Positions 53,075-62,971 of a DNA stretch of 64,000 nucleotides are shown one piece after another. Position numbers and translations under genes: made by a program. The number at the start of each line of letters is the position of its first letter. Position 1 is the stretch's first letter. The stretch lies in assembly GCA_947497175.1 (NCBI GenBank), contig CANMFM010000002.1, positions 248,001-312,000 on the forward strand, read 5' to 3'. The stretch comes from an uncultured Aquimarina sp. Lineage in GTDB: Bacteria > Bacteroidota > Bacteroidia > Flavobacteriales > Flavobacteriaceae. The notes beneath the pieces were generated by a model that was not told where the DNA came from, did not search any database, and saw nothing but the letters and a program-made list of their open reading frames with translations.

Positions 53075-53521
53075 CTGTTTAATCGCTTCTATTTCTAGAT
53101 CATTGGTGAATTTTTCGAATGCTTCGTCAAATGGTGGAATCATTTTGGAAAATAAAGGAAACAAGGGACCTCCTATAGTTTCACTCATACTAAATATAAC
53201 ACCATTATTATAGGCTTGTATTAAAAAAGTTCTCTTCCCCATCGTATCGCCCCACACTAATTTTTTATTAGGGATATACTCTTTAACTTTTAATTTAAAT
53301 GTACGCTTGTCATCCAAATAACTTTTTAATTTGATGATTTCTCCTTGTTTAATGGTACCTTTAAACATAGTTATCGTACTATTCCATTGTGGGTACTTTT
53401 CGCCACTAATAAGTAAGTTCCATATTGTTTCAGGTTTAACATCCATGTACTTTTTTATAGATGTTGTTCTGCTAAAGATTGTTTTGATTGTTTTAGCCTG
53501 AACATTAGTATTAATTTTCAT
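53066..53521 (-). CDS. SRPBCC (polyketide cyclase/START-like) domain protein
   Basis: The 151-residue protein has the START-like helix-grip pattern: KYMDVKPETIWNLLIS, then KYPQWNST, strand pairs (IKLKSYLDDKRTFKLKV; NKKLVWGDTMG) and a C-terminal helix (PFDEAFEKFTNDLEIEAI). Family members bind small hydrophobic ligands; no catalytic residue is obvious. It is cytoplasmic and monocistronic, with a candidate -7 box upstream. The first 17 residues are an unconserved extension. Confidence 0.85.
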   Translation of the reverse strand: MKINTNVQAKTIKTIFSRTTSIKKYMDVKPETIWNLLISGEKYPQWNSTITMFKGTIKQGEIIKLKSYLDDKRTFKLKVKEYIPNKKLVWGDTMGKRTFLIQAYNNGVIFSMSETIGGPLFPLFSKMIPPFDEAFEKFTNDLEIEAIKQCT

Positions 53522-53546
53522 ATTTGGTTGAATAAATAGTATAGCT

Positions 53547-53554
53547 CAAATTTA
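53547..53554 (-). promoter_or_regulatory. candidate -7 element (TAAATTTG) before SRPBCC gene
   Basis: On the minus strand TAAATTTG fits TAnnTTTG and lies 25 bases before the start codon; a TTG at 53579-53581 is 24 bases further upstream, a little too far for a perfect -33 box. Confidence 0.4.
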
Positions 53555-53817
53555 ATGCACTTAGTATTTTGAATACCACAATTATTAGTCTCGATATTTC
53601 TTTTGAAACCCTTTTACAGGGTTTTGAAATCACTTCATTTTAATGTAAGGGCAATTTTGAATATGACACCTCTTTATGATTAAGGTTAATTATTAGATAT
53701 TATGTTATTGTTGTCTAGTCATTTAAAAGAACTAAACAATTTTAATAATTAAGAATATAACAAACAGTACATCACGATATCAAATAAAAGTTTTTGGTTA
53801 CCGCAATATCCTTTGGG

Positions 53818-54993
53818 TTAAAACTTTGCAGCGGTAACTTCAGGGATGATAACTAATAAATCATAGCCCTTCAAAATTCGATTTAGAGTAGTGTCATCAA
53901 CCTTAATTTTCTGTTTTTTAAGTTTGTGAATGATCTTTTGCAAATCGAATACCTTCCATTGGTTTTTTTGTGCAGTCAAAAAAGGTGTTAGATTTTTTAA
54001 AGGCCACGTTGTGATATCAACAGGTTGTGCAGGAAATATCTTAAACGGCTGCCCCAACATGCCACTCTGGCCTACTATCATAATGTGCAAAGACTTTTGG
54101 TCATTAGCTTCAGAAATGTTAGAAACTAAGTTTCCTATGTCATAAACTTCAAGTAGACTTTCACCCTTTGTTAGATGGTTTGCACCATACTTGAATAGAT
54201 TGCTCTTATGACTCCATTTCTCATAATCACGCATTAAATGACGTTTTAACAACTTTACACGTTTATGATGTCCTTTTGATCTACTTTTATAAATTTCTAC
54301 CGAGGAACGCATAGCATTTATGACCTCGTGTTCATGTTTAGATAGCTTTAATTCCTGTAAGGCTTTTATCTTCTCACCAAATTCTGGTGTCATTAAATAC
54401 ATGGGGTTTTGAGGATTTTCAAAGAATTTTTTCAAATATTCATTAGAATTATCTATTACCTCTTTATATAATTTCCTTGCTTGATTATTTTCAGTTTCAA
54501 TATAAAGGTCATGAAAAATGAGCCGGTCGGCATACATTAATACTTGATCCGAGCCTAAAAGATTAGTACCAGTTTTAACAATATCTTCGAGTAATTCATA
54601 TTCTGGGCGCAACGCATAAAATGAAAATAAGTCCTTATATGTTTGATTAAAAACCTCTTTCTTTTTCTCTGTCAATTTTATAGAAGTCTCTATAATTTCT
54701 GTACTGTAAGGATCCAACTCGATATAAAAATTATCAAACTTTTTAAGGTTAAAAATATGTTTGGTAAATAGAGGGATTTCGTTAGTAAAATGTTCTTCTC
54801 CAATCAGTACATTGTCTACTTGCTTTACTTTATCCGCGATTAAAGCCCAACCACCACCAGAAAACACGGAATCTGATATCTTGAAAGTTTTTTGATGATT
54901 AGCAATTATCGTTTCAAATGTAATTTTTTGAGCTAAAAATGTATTAGATATCAATATGCATACAATCAACAATTGCCAAGATCTATGTTTCAT
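53818..54993 (-). CDS. secreted EreA/ChaN-like fold protein of unknown function
   Basis: The 391-residue protein has a signal peptide (MKHRSWQLLIVCILISNTFLAQ). The strand VLIGEEHFTNEIPLFTKHI followed by NFYIELDPYSTEII recalls the GExHxT onset of the EreA/ChaN-like (erythromycin esterase, haem-binding ChaN) superfamily; MYADRLIFHDLYIE and later KYGANHLTKGES, HIMIVGQSGMLG are compatible with that fold. The middle (about 190-270) is helical and basic. It is probably periplasmic. I cannot assign substrate; the family match rests on short motifs and should be treated as tentative. It stands alone between long non-coding stretches. Confidence 0.6.
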   Translation of the reverse strand: MKHRSWQLLIVCILISNTFLAQKITFETIIANHQKTFKISDSVFSGGGWALIADKVKQVDNVLIGEEHFTNEIPLFTKHIFNLKKFDNFYIELDPYSTEIIETSIKLTEKKKEVFNQTYKDLFSFYALRPEYELLEDIVKTGTNLLGSDQVLMYADRLIFHDLYIETENNQARKLYKEVIDNSNEYLKKFFENPQNPMYLMTPEFGEKIKALQELKLSKHEHEVINAMRSSVEIYKSRSKGHHKRVKLLKRHLMRDYEKWSHKSNLFKYGANHLTKGESLLEVYDIGNLVSNISEANDQKSLHIMIVGQSGMLGQPFKIFPAQPVDITTWPLKNLTPFLTAQKNQWKVFDLQKIIHKLKKQKIKVDDTTLNRILKGYDLLVIIPEVTAAKF

Positions 54994-55506
54994 AGTATAA
55001 ATTTAATGCGTTATAATTTCTTAGATTTATTAGTAGTAGTTCGTGCTATTTCTAGTCATAAAATCAATCATATTCGTTATAAACGTATCCGAGTTGATTT
55101 GTTTTTTACTTGAAAAAATTTAATTTTCATATTTGATTTATCAAAACAATCATTTGTTTGATTTTAAATTACAGTCTAAATGTAGGACTGAATAAAACAT
55201 CTGTTTGTTACAGTAAAAATTTTACCTAAACGTTATTGATGTGTCGGATCTTATAAAAAGAAAAACCAATAGAAACATCTAAACTCTATAAAATATAGGC
55301 GTTTAGCTATTCTGATCTTTCTAATCAAACTTAGTGTTATTTAAATTTTATAGGAGTTTTTTAAAGTCTCATTAGTATTTTTGAGACTAAATGAATATTT
55401 TTTTATATAACAAACTAGTAGATTTGGAGTAACAAAAACTAACCTTATTTGTCCTTTAAGATATAACTAATTCAAATGTCATCAATTTTTAAAAGCGCAC
55501 TAGTAC
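54994..55506. other. gene-free region before the membrane AraC regulator
   Basis: The 513 very AT-rich bases contain a 7-base hairpin (AGTCTCA/TGAGACT, 55365-55388) and a -7-like box (55419-55426), and otherwise nothing recognisable. No small gene with coding character was seen. Confidence 0.6.
55419..55426 (+). promoter_or_regulatory. candidate -7 element (TAGATTTG) before AraC regulator
   Basis: TAGATTTG fits TAnnTTTG, 80 bases before the ATG at 55507. No TTG at the right distance. A 7-base hairpin lies 30 bases upstream of it. Confidence 0.35.
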
Positions 55507-56592
55507 ATGAATACTAACTTTCCGGATATGCTAATAAACGGTATTTTAATATGCCTGTATTCTCAATTAATAATTCTTGGTATTTTTAATATTTTAAATA
55601 GAAGATTACGAAATGTTGTATTAGGGTCGTTATGTTGTTTGTTGGCAATATCTTTTATGTATACAATTTATTGGCCAAGTCTAAACACGAATTTGGTGGG
55701 AAATATAGTGTTGGGCGGTTATAAACATATGTTTCTACCGGCACTTATTTACTTGTACATAGTGTTAATCAAAGAGAAAAACCAAAAGCATTTAATTTTG
55801 GTAAACCTCATACCTCCTTTTATTGTTCATTGTTTTTATTTAATCATAAAGTTTGGATTCAGAGACTTTTATAATACAAATATTGTAAATCTTGTTGCGT
55901 TTATTAATTTTTTCATCTTTGCATCCTATCTATTCTACTTTATTAAAGGAATTTCTTTTTTAAAATCGTTAAAACTCATGCTATTACCTGGGGTTCATAA
56001 AAGGTATACCTTTTTTGTTGTTATAATGTCTTTGTATGGAATCATTTTGGTTTCAGAAGCAATTTTCCCTTTCCTATTCAGTGAAGAAAAACTTAATGCC
56101 ACACATTATTTTTTGTCCTCGAGTTTCTATATTCATATAGCAATCATCACTAATTTAGGAATATTGGTATTTGCTTTTATCGAATCTCCTTCTTTGAAGC
56201 CTATTCTTTTAGGTGAAAAAATATATACAGGTTTTGATTCTATAAAAAATGATGACATGATAAGAGCTTATATCAATGATATATTTGGTAAGCAAAAGTT
56301 ATTCTTGGATGCACATTTTGATTTGAAGTTTTCTTTGCTATCGTGTGGTATTGATGAAAAGGAATTTAGATTATTTTTAAAAAAAGAATTTAATAAATCA
56401 TCAATTGAATTTGTAAATAAATATAGGGTAGAAGAGTTTAAAAGGTTATTGGCTTTAAGCGAAAACAATAAATATAATTTAATGGGAATTGCAAATAAAG
56501 CAGGCTTTAACTCTAAAGCTACTTTTTATAGAAATTTCAAGAATATTGAAGGTATTACCCCCAAAGAGTATTGGACTCAGAATAGAAAGTGA
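55507..56592 (+). CDS. AraC-family transcription regulator with N-terminal membrane domain
   Basis: The 361-residue protein has about seven membrane helices (about 8-225; ILICLYSQLIILGIFNIL onset) and a C-terminal AraC-type double helix-turn-helix (about 255-358), with the family end ANKAGFNSKATFYRNFKNIE and GITPKEYW. It is probably an inner-membrane-bound regulator that senses a signal in or near the membrane. The following genes (DUF6252 lipoprotein and PDZ-hydrolase, 260 bases downstream, same strand) are plausible targets. The ligand is unknown. Confidence 0.88.
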   Translation: MNTNFPDMLINGILICLYSQLIILGIFNILNRRLRNVVLGSLCCLLAISFMYTIYWPSLNTNLVGNIVLGGYKHMFLPALIYLYIVLIKEKNQKHLILVNLIPPFIVHCFYLIIKFGFRDFYNTNIVNLVAFINFFIFASYLFYFIKGISFLKSLKLMLLPGVHKRYTFFVVIMSLYGIILVSEAIFPFLFSEEKLNATHYFLSSSFYIHIAIITNLGILVFAFIESPSLKPILLGEKIYTGFDSIKNDDMIRAYINDIFGKQKLFLDAHFDLKFSLLSCGIDEKEFRLFLKKEFNKSSIEFVNKYRVEEFKRLLALSENNKYNLMGIANKAGFNSKATFYRNFKNIEGITPKEYWTQNRK

Positions 56593-56852
56593 TCTTAGAA
56601 AACTGGAAATAATAAAGGTGTTTTCATAAACAATACTATTTATGTAAAGTCTTCAGTTAAACGATCAATCTACAAAATATCTTTTGCCACAGTTTTATAA
56701 TGTGTTCAATACCTGTTTTTTTCATCCAAATACTTGAGTGTCTTTTTAAATAAATGGTGTCAAATATATTTATGAGACTTAATTACTGTGCTTGTCTGAT
56801 TTTGATTAATAATTAAAAAATAATTTTACTCAAATTTCATAAATCACATAGC

Positions 56853-57311
56853 ATGAAAAAGTATCATTTATTTATTCTAATCTTTTGTTTCTTACTCAAC
56901 AGTTGCAAATCTGATGACAATAGTTCAGCAACCGAATCAAATTTTTATTTCATTACAGCAAAAATTGATAATATGAATTGGGATGCGAACAACTTTAGTG
57001 CCACGTACTCCAATAAAATTGTGTCTATAGAAGCTCAATCGTTAAATGGATCAAGAATTGAAATTTCTGCACAAGGTGTGAGCTCTATTGGAACTTATGA
57101 TTTAGGAAATGTAAGCATAGGAACGTATCAAGACGGTAATCGCGACAATGAAACCTATACTACCGCAGGAACTTTGGGAACAGGTTCTATTACATTCAAT
57201 ACTCTTGATTCAACACGTATTGAAGGTAGCTTTTCATTTACCGGAGAAAATGGCTTGGGTAATGCAAAGAATATAACCAGTGGCTCTTTTGAAATTAATT
57301 TAACTAACTAA
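56853..57311 (+). CDS. DUF6252 family lipoprotein
   Basis: The 152-residue protein has a lipoprotein signal (LFILIFCFLLNSC, C18), then a beta-rich domain opening with YFITAKIDNMNWDANNFSAT and containing SNKIVSIEAQSLNGSRIEIS and, near the C-terminus, RIEGSFSFTGENG, the pattern of DUF6252. No cysteines follow the lipobox. The function of the family is unknown. It ends 4 bases before the PDZ-hydrolase gene, so the two are co-expressed. Confidence 0.82.
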   Translation: MKKYHLFILIFCFLLNSCKSDDNSSATESNFYFITAKIDNMNWDANNFSATYSNKIVSIEAQSLNGSRIEISAQGVSSIGTYDLGNVSIGTYQDGNRDNETYTTAGTLGTGSITFNTLDSTRIEGSFSFTGENGLGNAKNITSGSFEINLTN

Positions 57312-57315
57312 ACGT

Positions 57316-58632
57316 ATGAAACCTTCAAATTTAAATTTATTTTTTTCATTTTTTTTACTAATTAGTATTTCATTAAATGCTCAAGAGTTATTAAGACGAG
57401 CAACTTTTGAGGCTAAAATTAGCTGGCCAAACAATGAAACTCCAGGAGCTAAGATTGTCGAAATCACATCTAAATCACCATTGGATAAAGCAGGTTTTAA
57501 AGCTAATGATATCATCATAAGTGTGAATGATAGAATGGTTTTGAGTCAAGAAGATTGGAGCGCCATCACCTATAGTATAAGAGCTAATGAAGAGACCAAT
57601 TTTGGAATCAAACGAGGCCATATATATGTGTCAAAAAATGTACAACTCAATGCGTTGCCAAAGGAAATTCATGATAATACGGAAACTTATTATGAAACGC
57701 TAACTAGTGATTTTGGAATAAAACAAAGAGTAATAATAACTAAACCTAAAAAGACCAAAAAGTATCCGGCCATTATTTTAATTCAAGGGTTAAGCTGTTC
57801 CACTGTAGAACAATATTCTGGCCGAAGTAACAATTGGGTTAAACTGATTAAAGATTTAGTGGAAAAGTCGAATATGGTCGTACTACGAGTTGAAAAGCCG
57901 GGTGTTGGTGATAGTGAAGGTGATTGCGGAAAAACCGATTTTAAGACAGAATTGAACGGATATGAATCAGCTATTAAACTCTTAAAGTCGAAGCCCTATG
58001 TAGACACTTCAAAAATAATTGTGTATGGCAATAGTATGGGGAGTGCATTAGCCCCTTACTTAGCTAATAAATACGACTTAGCTGGCATAATCTCTGATGG
58101 TACATTTTTTAAATCTTGGTATGAACATATGCTAGAAATAGAACGTAGAATACTAAATATAGAAGGAAAAGATGAAGCAGAAATTTATAATTTAATGAAT
58201 GAAGTTTACATACCATTATACTATGAAATGTTAATTAAGAAAAGAAGCTTTGAAGAAATTTTAGAAGATAACCAAACTTACAGAAAACACCATCGACAGA
58301 GTCTCAACCACATGTATGGTAGATCTATGAAATATTATCATCAAGTGCAGAATTTCAATTTTGCAAAAAATTGGGAAGAAATTAAAGTTCCCGTAAGGAT
58401 ACGGTGGGGAACAAACGATTGGATAATGACAGAAAATGATAATGATATGATCATCGAGGTTTTAGAATCCACTGGACATAAAGACCATAAGCTATACAAA
58501 TATCAAAATCTAGATCATTGGAGCACAATTCATACTGACTACAGTAGTAGTTATAACTTCAAACCTGGAAAATGGGAGGACAAAATTAGCCAACAGATCA
58601 TCGATTGGGCTTGGGAAATTATATCAAAATAG
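57316..58632 (+). CDS. secreted PDZ domain-alpha/beta hydrolase fusion
   Basis: The 438-residue protein has a signal peptide (FFLLISISLNAQ), an N-terminal PDZ-like domain (about 30-110; GAKIVEITSKSPLDKAGFKA, NDIIISVNDRMV) and an alpha/beta hydrolase domain (about 130-435) with nucleophile elbow YGNSMGSA (S240), an acid near WGTNDW and a histidine at H401 (NLDHWST). The hydrolase is of the peptidase S9/lipase-like class; the catalytic triad appears complete. Exported to the periplasm or surface. A PDZ domain ahead of such a hydrolase suggests docking to a C-terminal peptide or partner protein (inference). It pairs tightly with the DUF6252 lipoprotein. Confidence 0.88.
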   Translation: MKPSNLNLFFSFFLLISISLNAQELLRRATFEAKISWPNNETPGAKIVEITSKSPLDKAGFKANDIIISVNDRMVLSQEDWSAITYSIRANEETNFGIKRGHIYVSKNVQLNALPKEIHDNTETYYETLTSDFGIKQRVIITKPKKTKKYPAIILIQGLSCSTVEQYSGRSNNWVKLIKDLVEKSNMVVLRVEKPGVGDSEGDCGKTDFKTELNGYESAIKLLKSKPYVDTSKIIVYGNSMGSALAPYLANKYDLAGIISDGTFFKSWYEHMLEIERRILNIEGKDEAEIYNLMNEVYIPLYYEMLIKKRSFEEILEDNQTYRKHHRQSLNHMYGRSMKYYHQVQNFNFAKNWEEIKVPVRIRWGTNDWIMTENDNDMIIEVLESTGHKDHKLYKYQNLDHWSTIHTDYSSSYNFKPGKWEDKISQQIIDWAWEIISK

Positions 58633-58768
58633 CGAAAATAGATCTTTGAATACGAAAAGTGTTATGCTAACGACCTCGATACATTGTATCTTTATTTCTA
58701 TTGTAATAACTATAACGCATCTCGTACCATGTTATGAAATGATTTAGGTATTGTATAGTTTGTATGGG

Positions 58769-60181
58769 TTACTTCCCGATACAAAAATTAGCAAAGATGT
58801 TTCCTAATAAATCATCACTGGATATTTCTCCTGTAATTTCTCCAAAATGGTACAGTGCCTGGCGGATATCTATGGCCATCAAATCACCAGAAATTCCAGA
58901 ATCTAATCCATACTGTACTTTTTGGATTTCTTCCAAAGCTTTTAGTAATGCATCGTAATGTCGTGTATTGGTTACGATGGTTTCATTGTTACGTAAAGCA
59001 CCTGTATTTACAAATTCGAGAAGCATATTTTGTAATTCTTCGACTCCGGTATGTAGTTTTGCCGAAAGTAAATGAATATTCTCAATCTCTGAGGTTAATT
59101 TTGTTATTTGATCTTTGTCAAGTTTGTCAACCTTATTAGCGACTATAACCAAGGGTTTTTGAGGATACTTGTTTCTAATTTGATTGATTTCGATAATAAT
59201 TTCTCTCACTCTGGAAGAGATGCTAAGGGCTGAAGAGGATATTAATTGTGAGCTATCAACTAGATAAATCACCACTTGCGCTTGTTCAATTTTTTCAAAA
59301 GTCTTTTGAATACCGATACTTTCAACTACATCTTTAGTATCACGTATTCCGGCGGTATCAATAAATCGAAATCCAATACCACCAATATTAATTTCGTCTT
59401 CAATAGTATCACGAGTAGTACCCGCTATATCAGATACAATAGCTCTCTCTTCATTTAGTAGCGCATTTAAAAGAGTAGATTTACCCACATTAGGTTCTCC
59501 TACGATAGCAACTGGGATTCCATTCTTAATGACATTTCCTACGGCAAAAGAATCGACAAGACGCTTTAAAACATTGGTAATCCGGGTAATCAAATCTTTG
59601 AATTGAGAACGATCTGCAAACTCAACATCTTCTTCGGCAAAATCAAGTTCAAGTTCTATAAGTGAAGCAAAATTTAACAGTTCCTCCCTTAATTTTTTAA
59701 TTTCATTCGAAAAACCACCGCGCATTTGTTGCATAGCAATCTGATGAGAAGCTTCAGAATCAGATGCAATGAGATCTGCAACCGCCTCTGCTTGCGATAG
59801 ATCCAATTTACCATTAATAAAAGCTCGTAAAGTAAACTCTCCGGCATTTGCCATTCGGCATCCTTTGCGTAATAATAATTGAATGATTTCCTGTTGGATA
59901 TACGTAGAACCATGACAAGAAATTTCAATTGTAGGTTCGCCGGTGTACGAATTGGTTCCTTTAAAAATGGATATCAATACTTCATCTAATACCCGTTCTT
60001 TATCAACAATATGTCCTAAATGGATGGTATGACTTTTTTGTTTCTCTAACGTTTTACCACTCACAGACCTAAACAAAGGTGAACAAATTGAGATGGCATC
60101 TTTCCCGGAAACACGAATAACAGCGATTGCTCCAGCACCTGATGGTGTTGCCAGCGCGACAATGGTATCTTGTGAAATCAT
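58769..60181 (-). CDS. mnmE: tRNA uridine-5-carboxymethylaminomethyl modification GTPase MnmE
   Basis: I use the ATG at 60179-60181 (MISQDTIVALATPSGAGAIA), the standard MnmE start, giving 470 residues; 60202 would add 7. It has the N-terminal tetrahydrofolate-binding domain (to about 120), the helical domain interrupted by the G domain (P-loop GEPNVGKST, switch DIAGTTRDT, DTAGIRDT, NKVDK) and the conserved C-terminal FCIGK with its catalytic-type cysteine. MnmE with MnmG modifies the wobble uridine of several tRNAs. The candidate promoter at 60200-60207 overlaps the longer start, which supports the shorter one. MnmG is not in the window. Confidence 0.97.
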   Translation of the reverse strand: MISQDTIVALATPSGAGAIAVIRVSGKDAISICSPLFRSVSGKTLEKQKSHTIHLGHIVDKERVLDEVLISIFKGTNSYTGEPTIEISCHGSTYIQQEIIQLLLRKGCRMANAGEFTLRAFINGKLDLSQAEAVADLIASDSEASHQIAMQQMRGGFSNEIKKLREELLNFASLIELELDFAEEDVEFADRSQFKDLITRITNVLKRLVDSFAVGNVIKNGIPVAIVGEPNVGKSTLLNALLNEERAIVSDIAGTTRDTIEDEINIGGIGFRFIDTAGIRDTKDVVESIGIQKTFEKIEQAQVVIYLVDSSQLISSSALSISSRVREIIIEINQIRNKYPQKPLVIVANKVDKLDKDQITKLTSEIENIHLLSAKLHTGVEELQNMLLEFVNTGALRNNETIVTNTRHYDALLKALEEIQKVQYGLDSGISGDLMAIDIRQALYHFGEITGEISSDDLLGNIFANFCIGK

Positions 60182-60488
60182 ATCTTTCTTACTGAATCGC
60201 AAAAATAGAGATTAATCTATTCACTTTAAGTACGCACTCTTAAACTTTTTTTGAGCAGTTGTTTTTCTTTTGTTATCTTGTGCATGGAATGAAGTAAAAT
60301 ACTTCTTTAGTATCTACACTTTCCCCATTTTTGGGAAACAGAATTAAGAGAAAAATTAGGGTTCTGATAGTAAGCAAACTACGTAATATCAGATTCATTG
60401 GAAAACGATTTTGTTGTAAGATTCTTGCAGCAATTTTTTAGGTGCGTTCAATTTAATGTCTAACCAATACTAATTAATTCTTATTCTT
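60182..60488. other. divergent intergenic region between mnmE and protease genes
   Basis: The 307 bases contain the mnmE -7 box and one 6-base hairpin (TTTCCC/GGGAAA, 60320-60338). No promoter motif was found for the protease gene, and no small gene. Confidence 0.55.
60200..60207 (-). promoter_or_regulatory. candidate -7 element (TATTTTTG) before mnmE
   Basis: On the minus strand TATTTTTG fits TAnnTTTG and lies 18 bases before the ATG at 60181, which predicts a leader of roughly 12 bases. No clear -33 TTG was found. Confidence 0.45.
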
Positions 60489-62936
60489 ATGAATTTTCAC
60501 AACACAAACTCAATTCATTTTAAACAGCAGTATTCCTTGCAAAAGTTTGGAATACTCGCGTGTATAGCTTTCATGCTATTGCCAGGCATTAGTTTTGCGC
60601 AAATAGCACCATTAAAAAGTACGTATAAAGCTTTTAATCAGGAAATAAAATCAAATGACAATCTAGCTAAAAGTACTTCAGAAGTTATTACCGAAACGAT
60701 TTCAGAAAAAGGCGCCACCTGGTTGCGTTTGTTTTTTGATAATGTTAATCTTGGTAAAAGTAGTAGCTTGACCATTACATCAGATTTAGATGGGGCTACA
60801 CAAACGTTAACCGCCACTACGATTAAGGACTGGAAAAATACAAGCGCATATTTTAATGGCGATAAAGTTACACTTACACTTATTGTGGCGCCAGGAGAAC
60901 GCTCTATTGGATTCAATATTAAAGAATTAGGAATAGGGGTGTTTGATCCAACGACCAAATCACAATGTGGCTCAAATGATGATAGGGTGGATTCTAATGA
61001 TGCTGCTATAGGTAGAATTGTGCCTATAGGGTGTACCGGGTGGATTATAACAAACGGGCGATTGGTAACTGCCGGGCATTGTGTTGGTAGTCGTGCTCAA
61101 ATAATCGAATTTAATGTACCTAAATCCAATCCAGACAGATCTATAGTACACCCAGGGCCGGAAGATCAGTATCCAATAGGGAATTTTGTGTCTCCATATC
61201 CAAGTAGCTCTACCCAGGCTAATGACTGGGCAGTTTTTACAGCAAGTGCTAATTCGCAAACAGGGCAGACACCTATTCAGGCACAAGGAAAATCTTTTAA
61301 TGTAGTGCGAAGCGACCCGGGAAGTAATATAACAATCACTGGCTTTGGTACGGATACCGGGATCGATAATCAAACACAACAAATACATACAGGGCCATTG
61401 AGTTCTGTTACAAATACCTTTGTTAGATATAGAACCGATACTACCGGAGGAAATTCTGGAAGCCCAATTATTGATGCAGCTACAGGCAATGCAGTAGGTG
61501 TTCATGCCTATGGCGGCTGCTCGGGTTCTGGAGGATCAAATTCTGGTGAACGAGCTACGATTCCTGCTTTTTGGGACGCTATGGGACTTGGTGATGGTGG
61601 ACCTGATCCCGGTAACGATGAGTGTACAGGAGATGTGTCTTCTTTTCCGTTTACAGAGAGTTTTGAAACTAACTTAGGTCAATGGAAAAATACGTCTATT
61701 GGTGATGATCTAACCTGGACTCGAAATTCTGGAGGAACACCTTCAAACGGGACCGGACCAAGTAGTGCAGCCGATGGTAGTACTTATATTTATGTAGAGG
61801 CTTCTGGAAATGGTACAGGATATCCTAATAAAAGAGCACTTTTAAATTCGCCATGTTTGAATTTTAGTAGTCTTACAGCTCCCAGGCTTGTATTTCAATA
61901 TCATATGTTAGGTACTGCGATTAATAGTTTAACTGTAGAGGCCAGAACCAACAACACTGGTAATTGGACAAGCGTGTTTAGCAAAACCGGAGAGCAAGGT
62001 AGTAACTGGAACGCCGCAGATGTTGATCTTTCGGCTTATGCAGGTGACTCTAATGTGCAATTACGATTTAGTGCAGTTACAGGTTCTGGAGGTAGTGGTT
62101 GGCAAAGTGATATTGCTATAGATGCGGTAACGATTCAAAATGGTACTGGAGGCCCAGGTCCCACATGTGAAGTATTAAACTTTAATGATTTTACAGTGGC
62201 TCCGTTTTCTAATCAAGATAGAGGAGGGACAGCTTCGATCACAAATAATGGTACTGGATTATCTATGCAAAGTAATACCTGGAAAGAAATTGCTCTTAGT
62301 TATACTGTAACTGCCAGTACCGTTATAGAATTTGACTTTAGTAGTACCTCCGAGGGCGAAATTCATGCTGTTGGCTTTGAAAATGATGATGCATTAACGC
62401 CTGATCTATATTTTAAAGTTCATGGTACTCAAAATTATGGAGTAACAAACTACGACAATTATACTAGCGGAACAACTACCTATATTATTCCGGTAGGTAA
62501 TTTCTATACAGGAAATATGAACAGATTAGTTTTTATAAATGATAACGATGCTGGCTCAGGAAATACTTCTATATTTTCTAATGTTAAAATTTATGAAGGC
62601 TCTTGTGGTCAATCTGCATTAGCAGAAAGTGGGGCAAGTCAAGAAGCTGTAACACCATTCCTTGGTACTGAAGATGAAATTGATGATTTATTTAGTGTTA
62701 GAATGACTCCTAACCCGACAAAAGGTAATTTTTCTATCTATGTGAATTCAAGTAGAGAAGGAACCGTGAATGCCGTTTTCTATAGTATTTTAGGAAGAAA
62801 AGTTGGACAAAAACAACTACAATCTGGAGTAAATACACTATCCTCTGAAAGCCTCTCAATGAGACCAGGTATTTATCTGGTGAAATTTGATGACAGTAGG
62901 GGAGGAACCACTACTCAGAAGTTAATCGTTCACTAA
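60489..62936 (+). CDS. T9SS-exported trypsin-like serine protease
   Basis: The 815-residue protein has a signal peptide (FGILACIAFMLLPGISFAQ, to about 38), a propeptide-like region (to about 160), a chymotrypsin-fold protease domain (about 160-365) with a complete triad H197 (TAGHCVG), D246 (NDWAVF) and S323 (GGNSGSP), a MAM/jelly-roll-like domain (about 385-550; FPFTESFETNLGQWKNT), another beta-sandwich (about 560-705) and a T9SS type A sorting domain (about 740-815, MTPNPTKGNF). It is exported and probably anchored to the surface or released, where it digests proteins. The start follows an ordinary leader; a strong terminator lies 36 bases after the stop. Confidence 0.93.
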   Translation: MNFHNTNSIHFKQQYSLQKFGILACIAFMLLPGISFAQIAPLKSTYKAFNQEIKSNDNLAKSTSEVITETISEKGATWLRLFFDNVNLGKSSSLTITSDLDGATQTLTATTIKDWKNTSAYFNGDKVTLTLIVAPGERSIGFNIKELGIGVFDPTTKSQCGSNDDRVDSNDAAIGRIVPIGCTGWIITNGRLVTAGHCVGSRAQIIEFNVPKSNPDRSIVHPGPEDQYPIGNFVSPYPSSSTQANDWAVFTASANSQTGQTPIQAQGKSFNVVRSDPGSNITITGFGTDTGIDNQTQQIHTGPLSSVTNTFVRYRTDTTGGNSGSPIIDAATGNAVGVHAYGGCSGSGGSNSGERATIPAFWDAMGLGDGGPDPGNDECTGDVSSFPFTESFETNLGQWKNTSIGDDLTWTRNSGGTPSNGTGPSSAADGSTYIYVEASGNGTGYPNKRALLNSPCLNFSSLTAPRLVFQYHMLGTAINSLTVEARTNNTGNWTSVFSKTGEQGSNWNAADVDLSAYAGDSNVQLRFSAVTGSGGSGWQSDIAIDAVTIQNGTGGPGPTCEVLNFNDFTVAPFSNQDRGGTASITNNGTGLSMQSNTWKEIALSYTVTASTVIEFDFSSTSEGEIHAVGFENDDALTPDLYFKVHGTQNYGVTNYDNYTSGTTTYIIPVGNFYTGNMNRLVFINDNDAGSGNTSIFSNVKIYEGSCGQSALAESGASQEAVTPFLGTEDEIDDLFSVRMTPNPTKGNFSIYVNSSREGTVNAVFYSILGRKVGQKQLQSGVNTLSSESLSMRPGIYLVKFDDSRGGTTTQKLIVH

Positions 62937-62971
62937 AAAAAACAGTAAGTAAAGACATTAAATTAATAATG

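Noticed and set aside
58680..58695. GATACATTGTATC hairpin between the PDZ-hydrolase and mnmE genes considered as a terminator
   Set aside because: It is a 5-base stem with a 3-base loop and only a short T run; too weak to call.
60972..61505. 177-residue open frame on the minus strand inside the protease gene
   Set aside because: It is antisense to a well-supported protease with catalytic motifs, has no recognisable motif or signal of its own, and its length is explained by the codon bias of the opposite strand.
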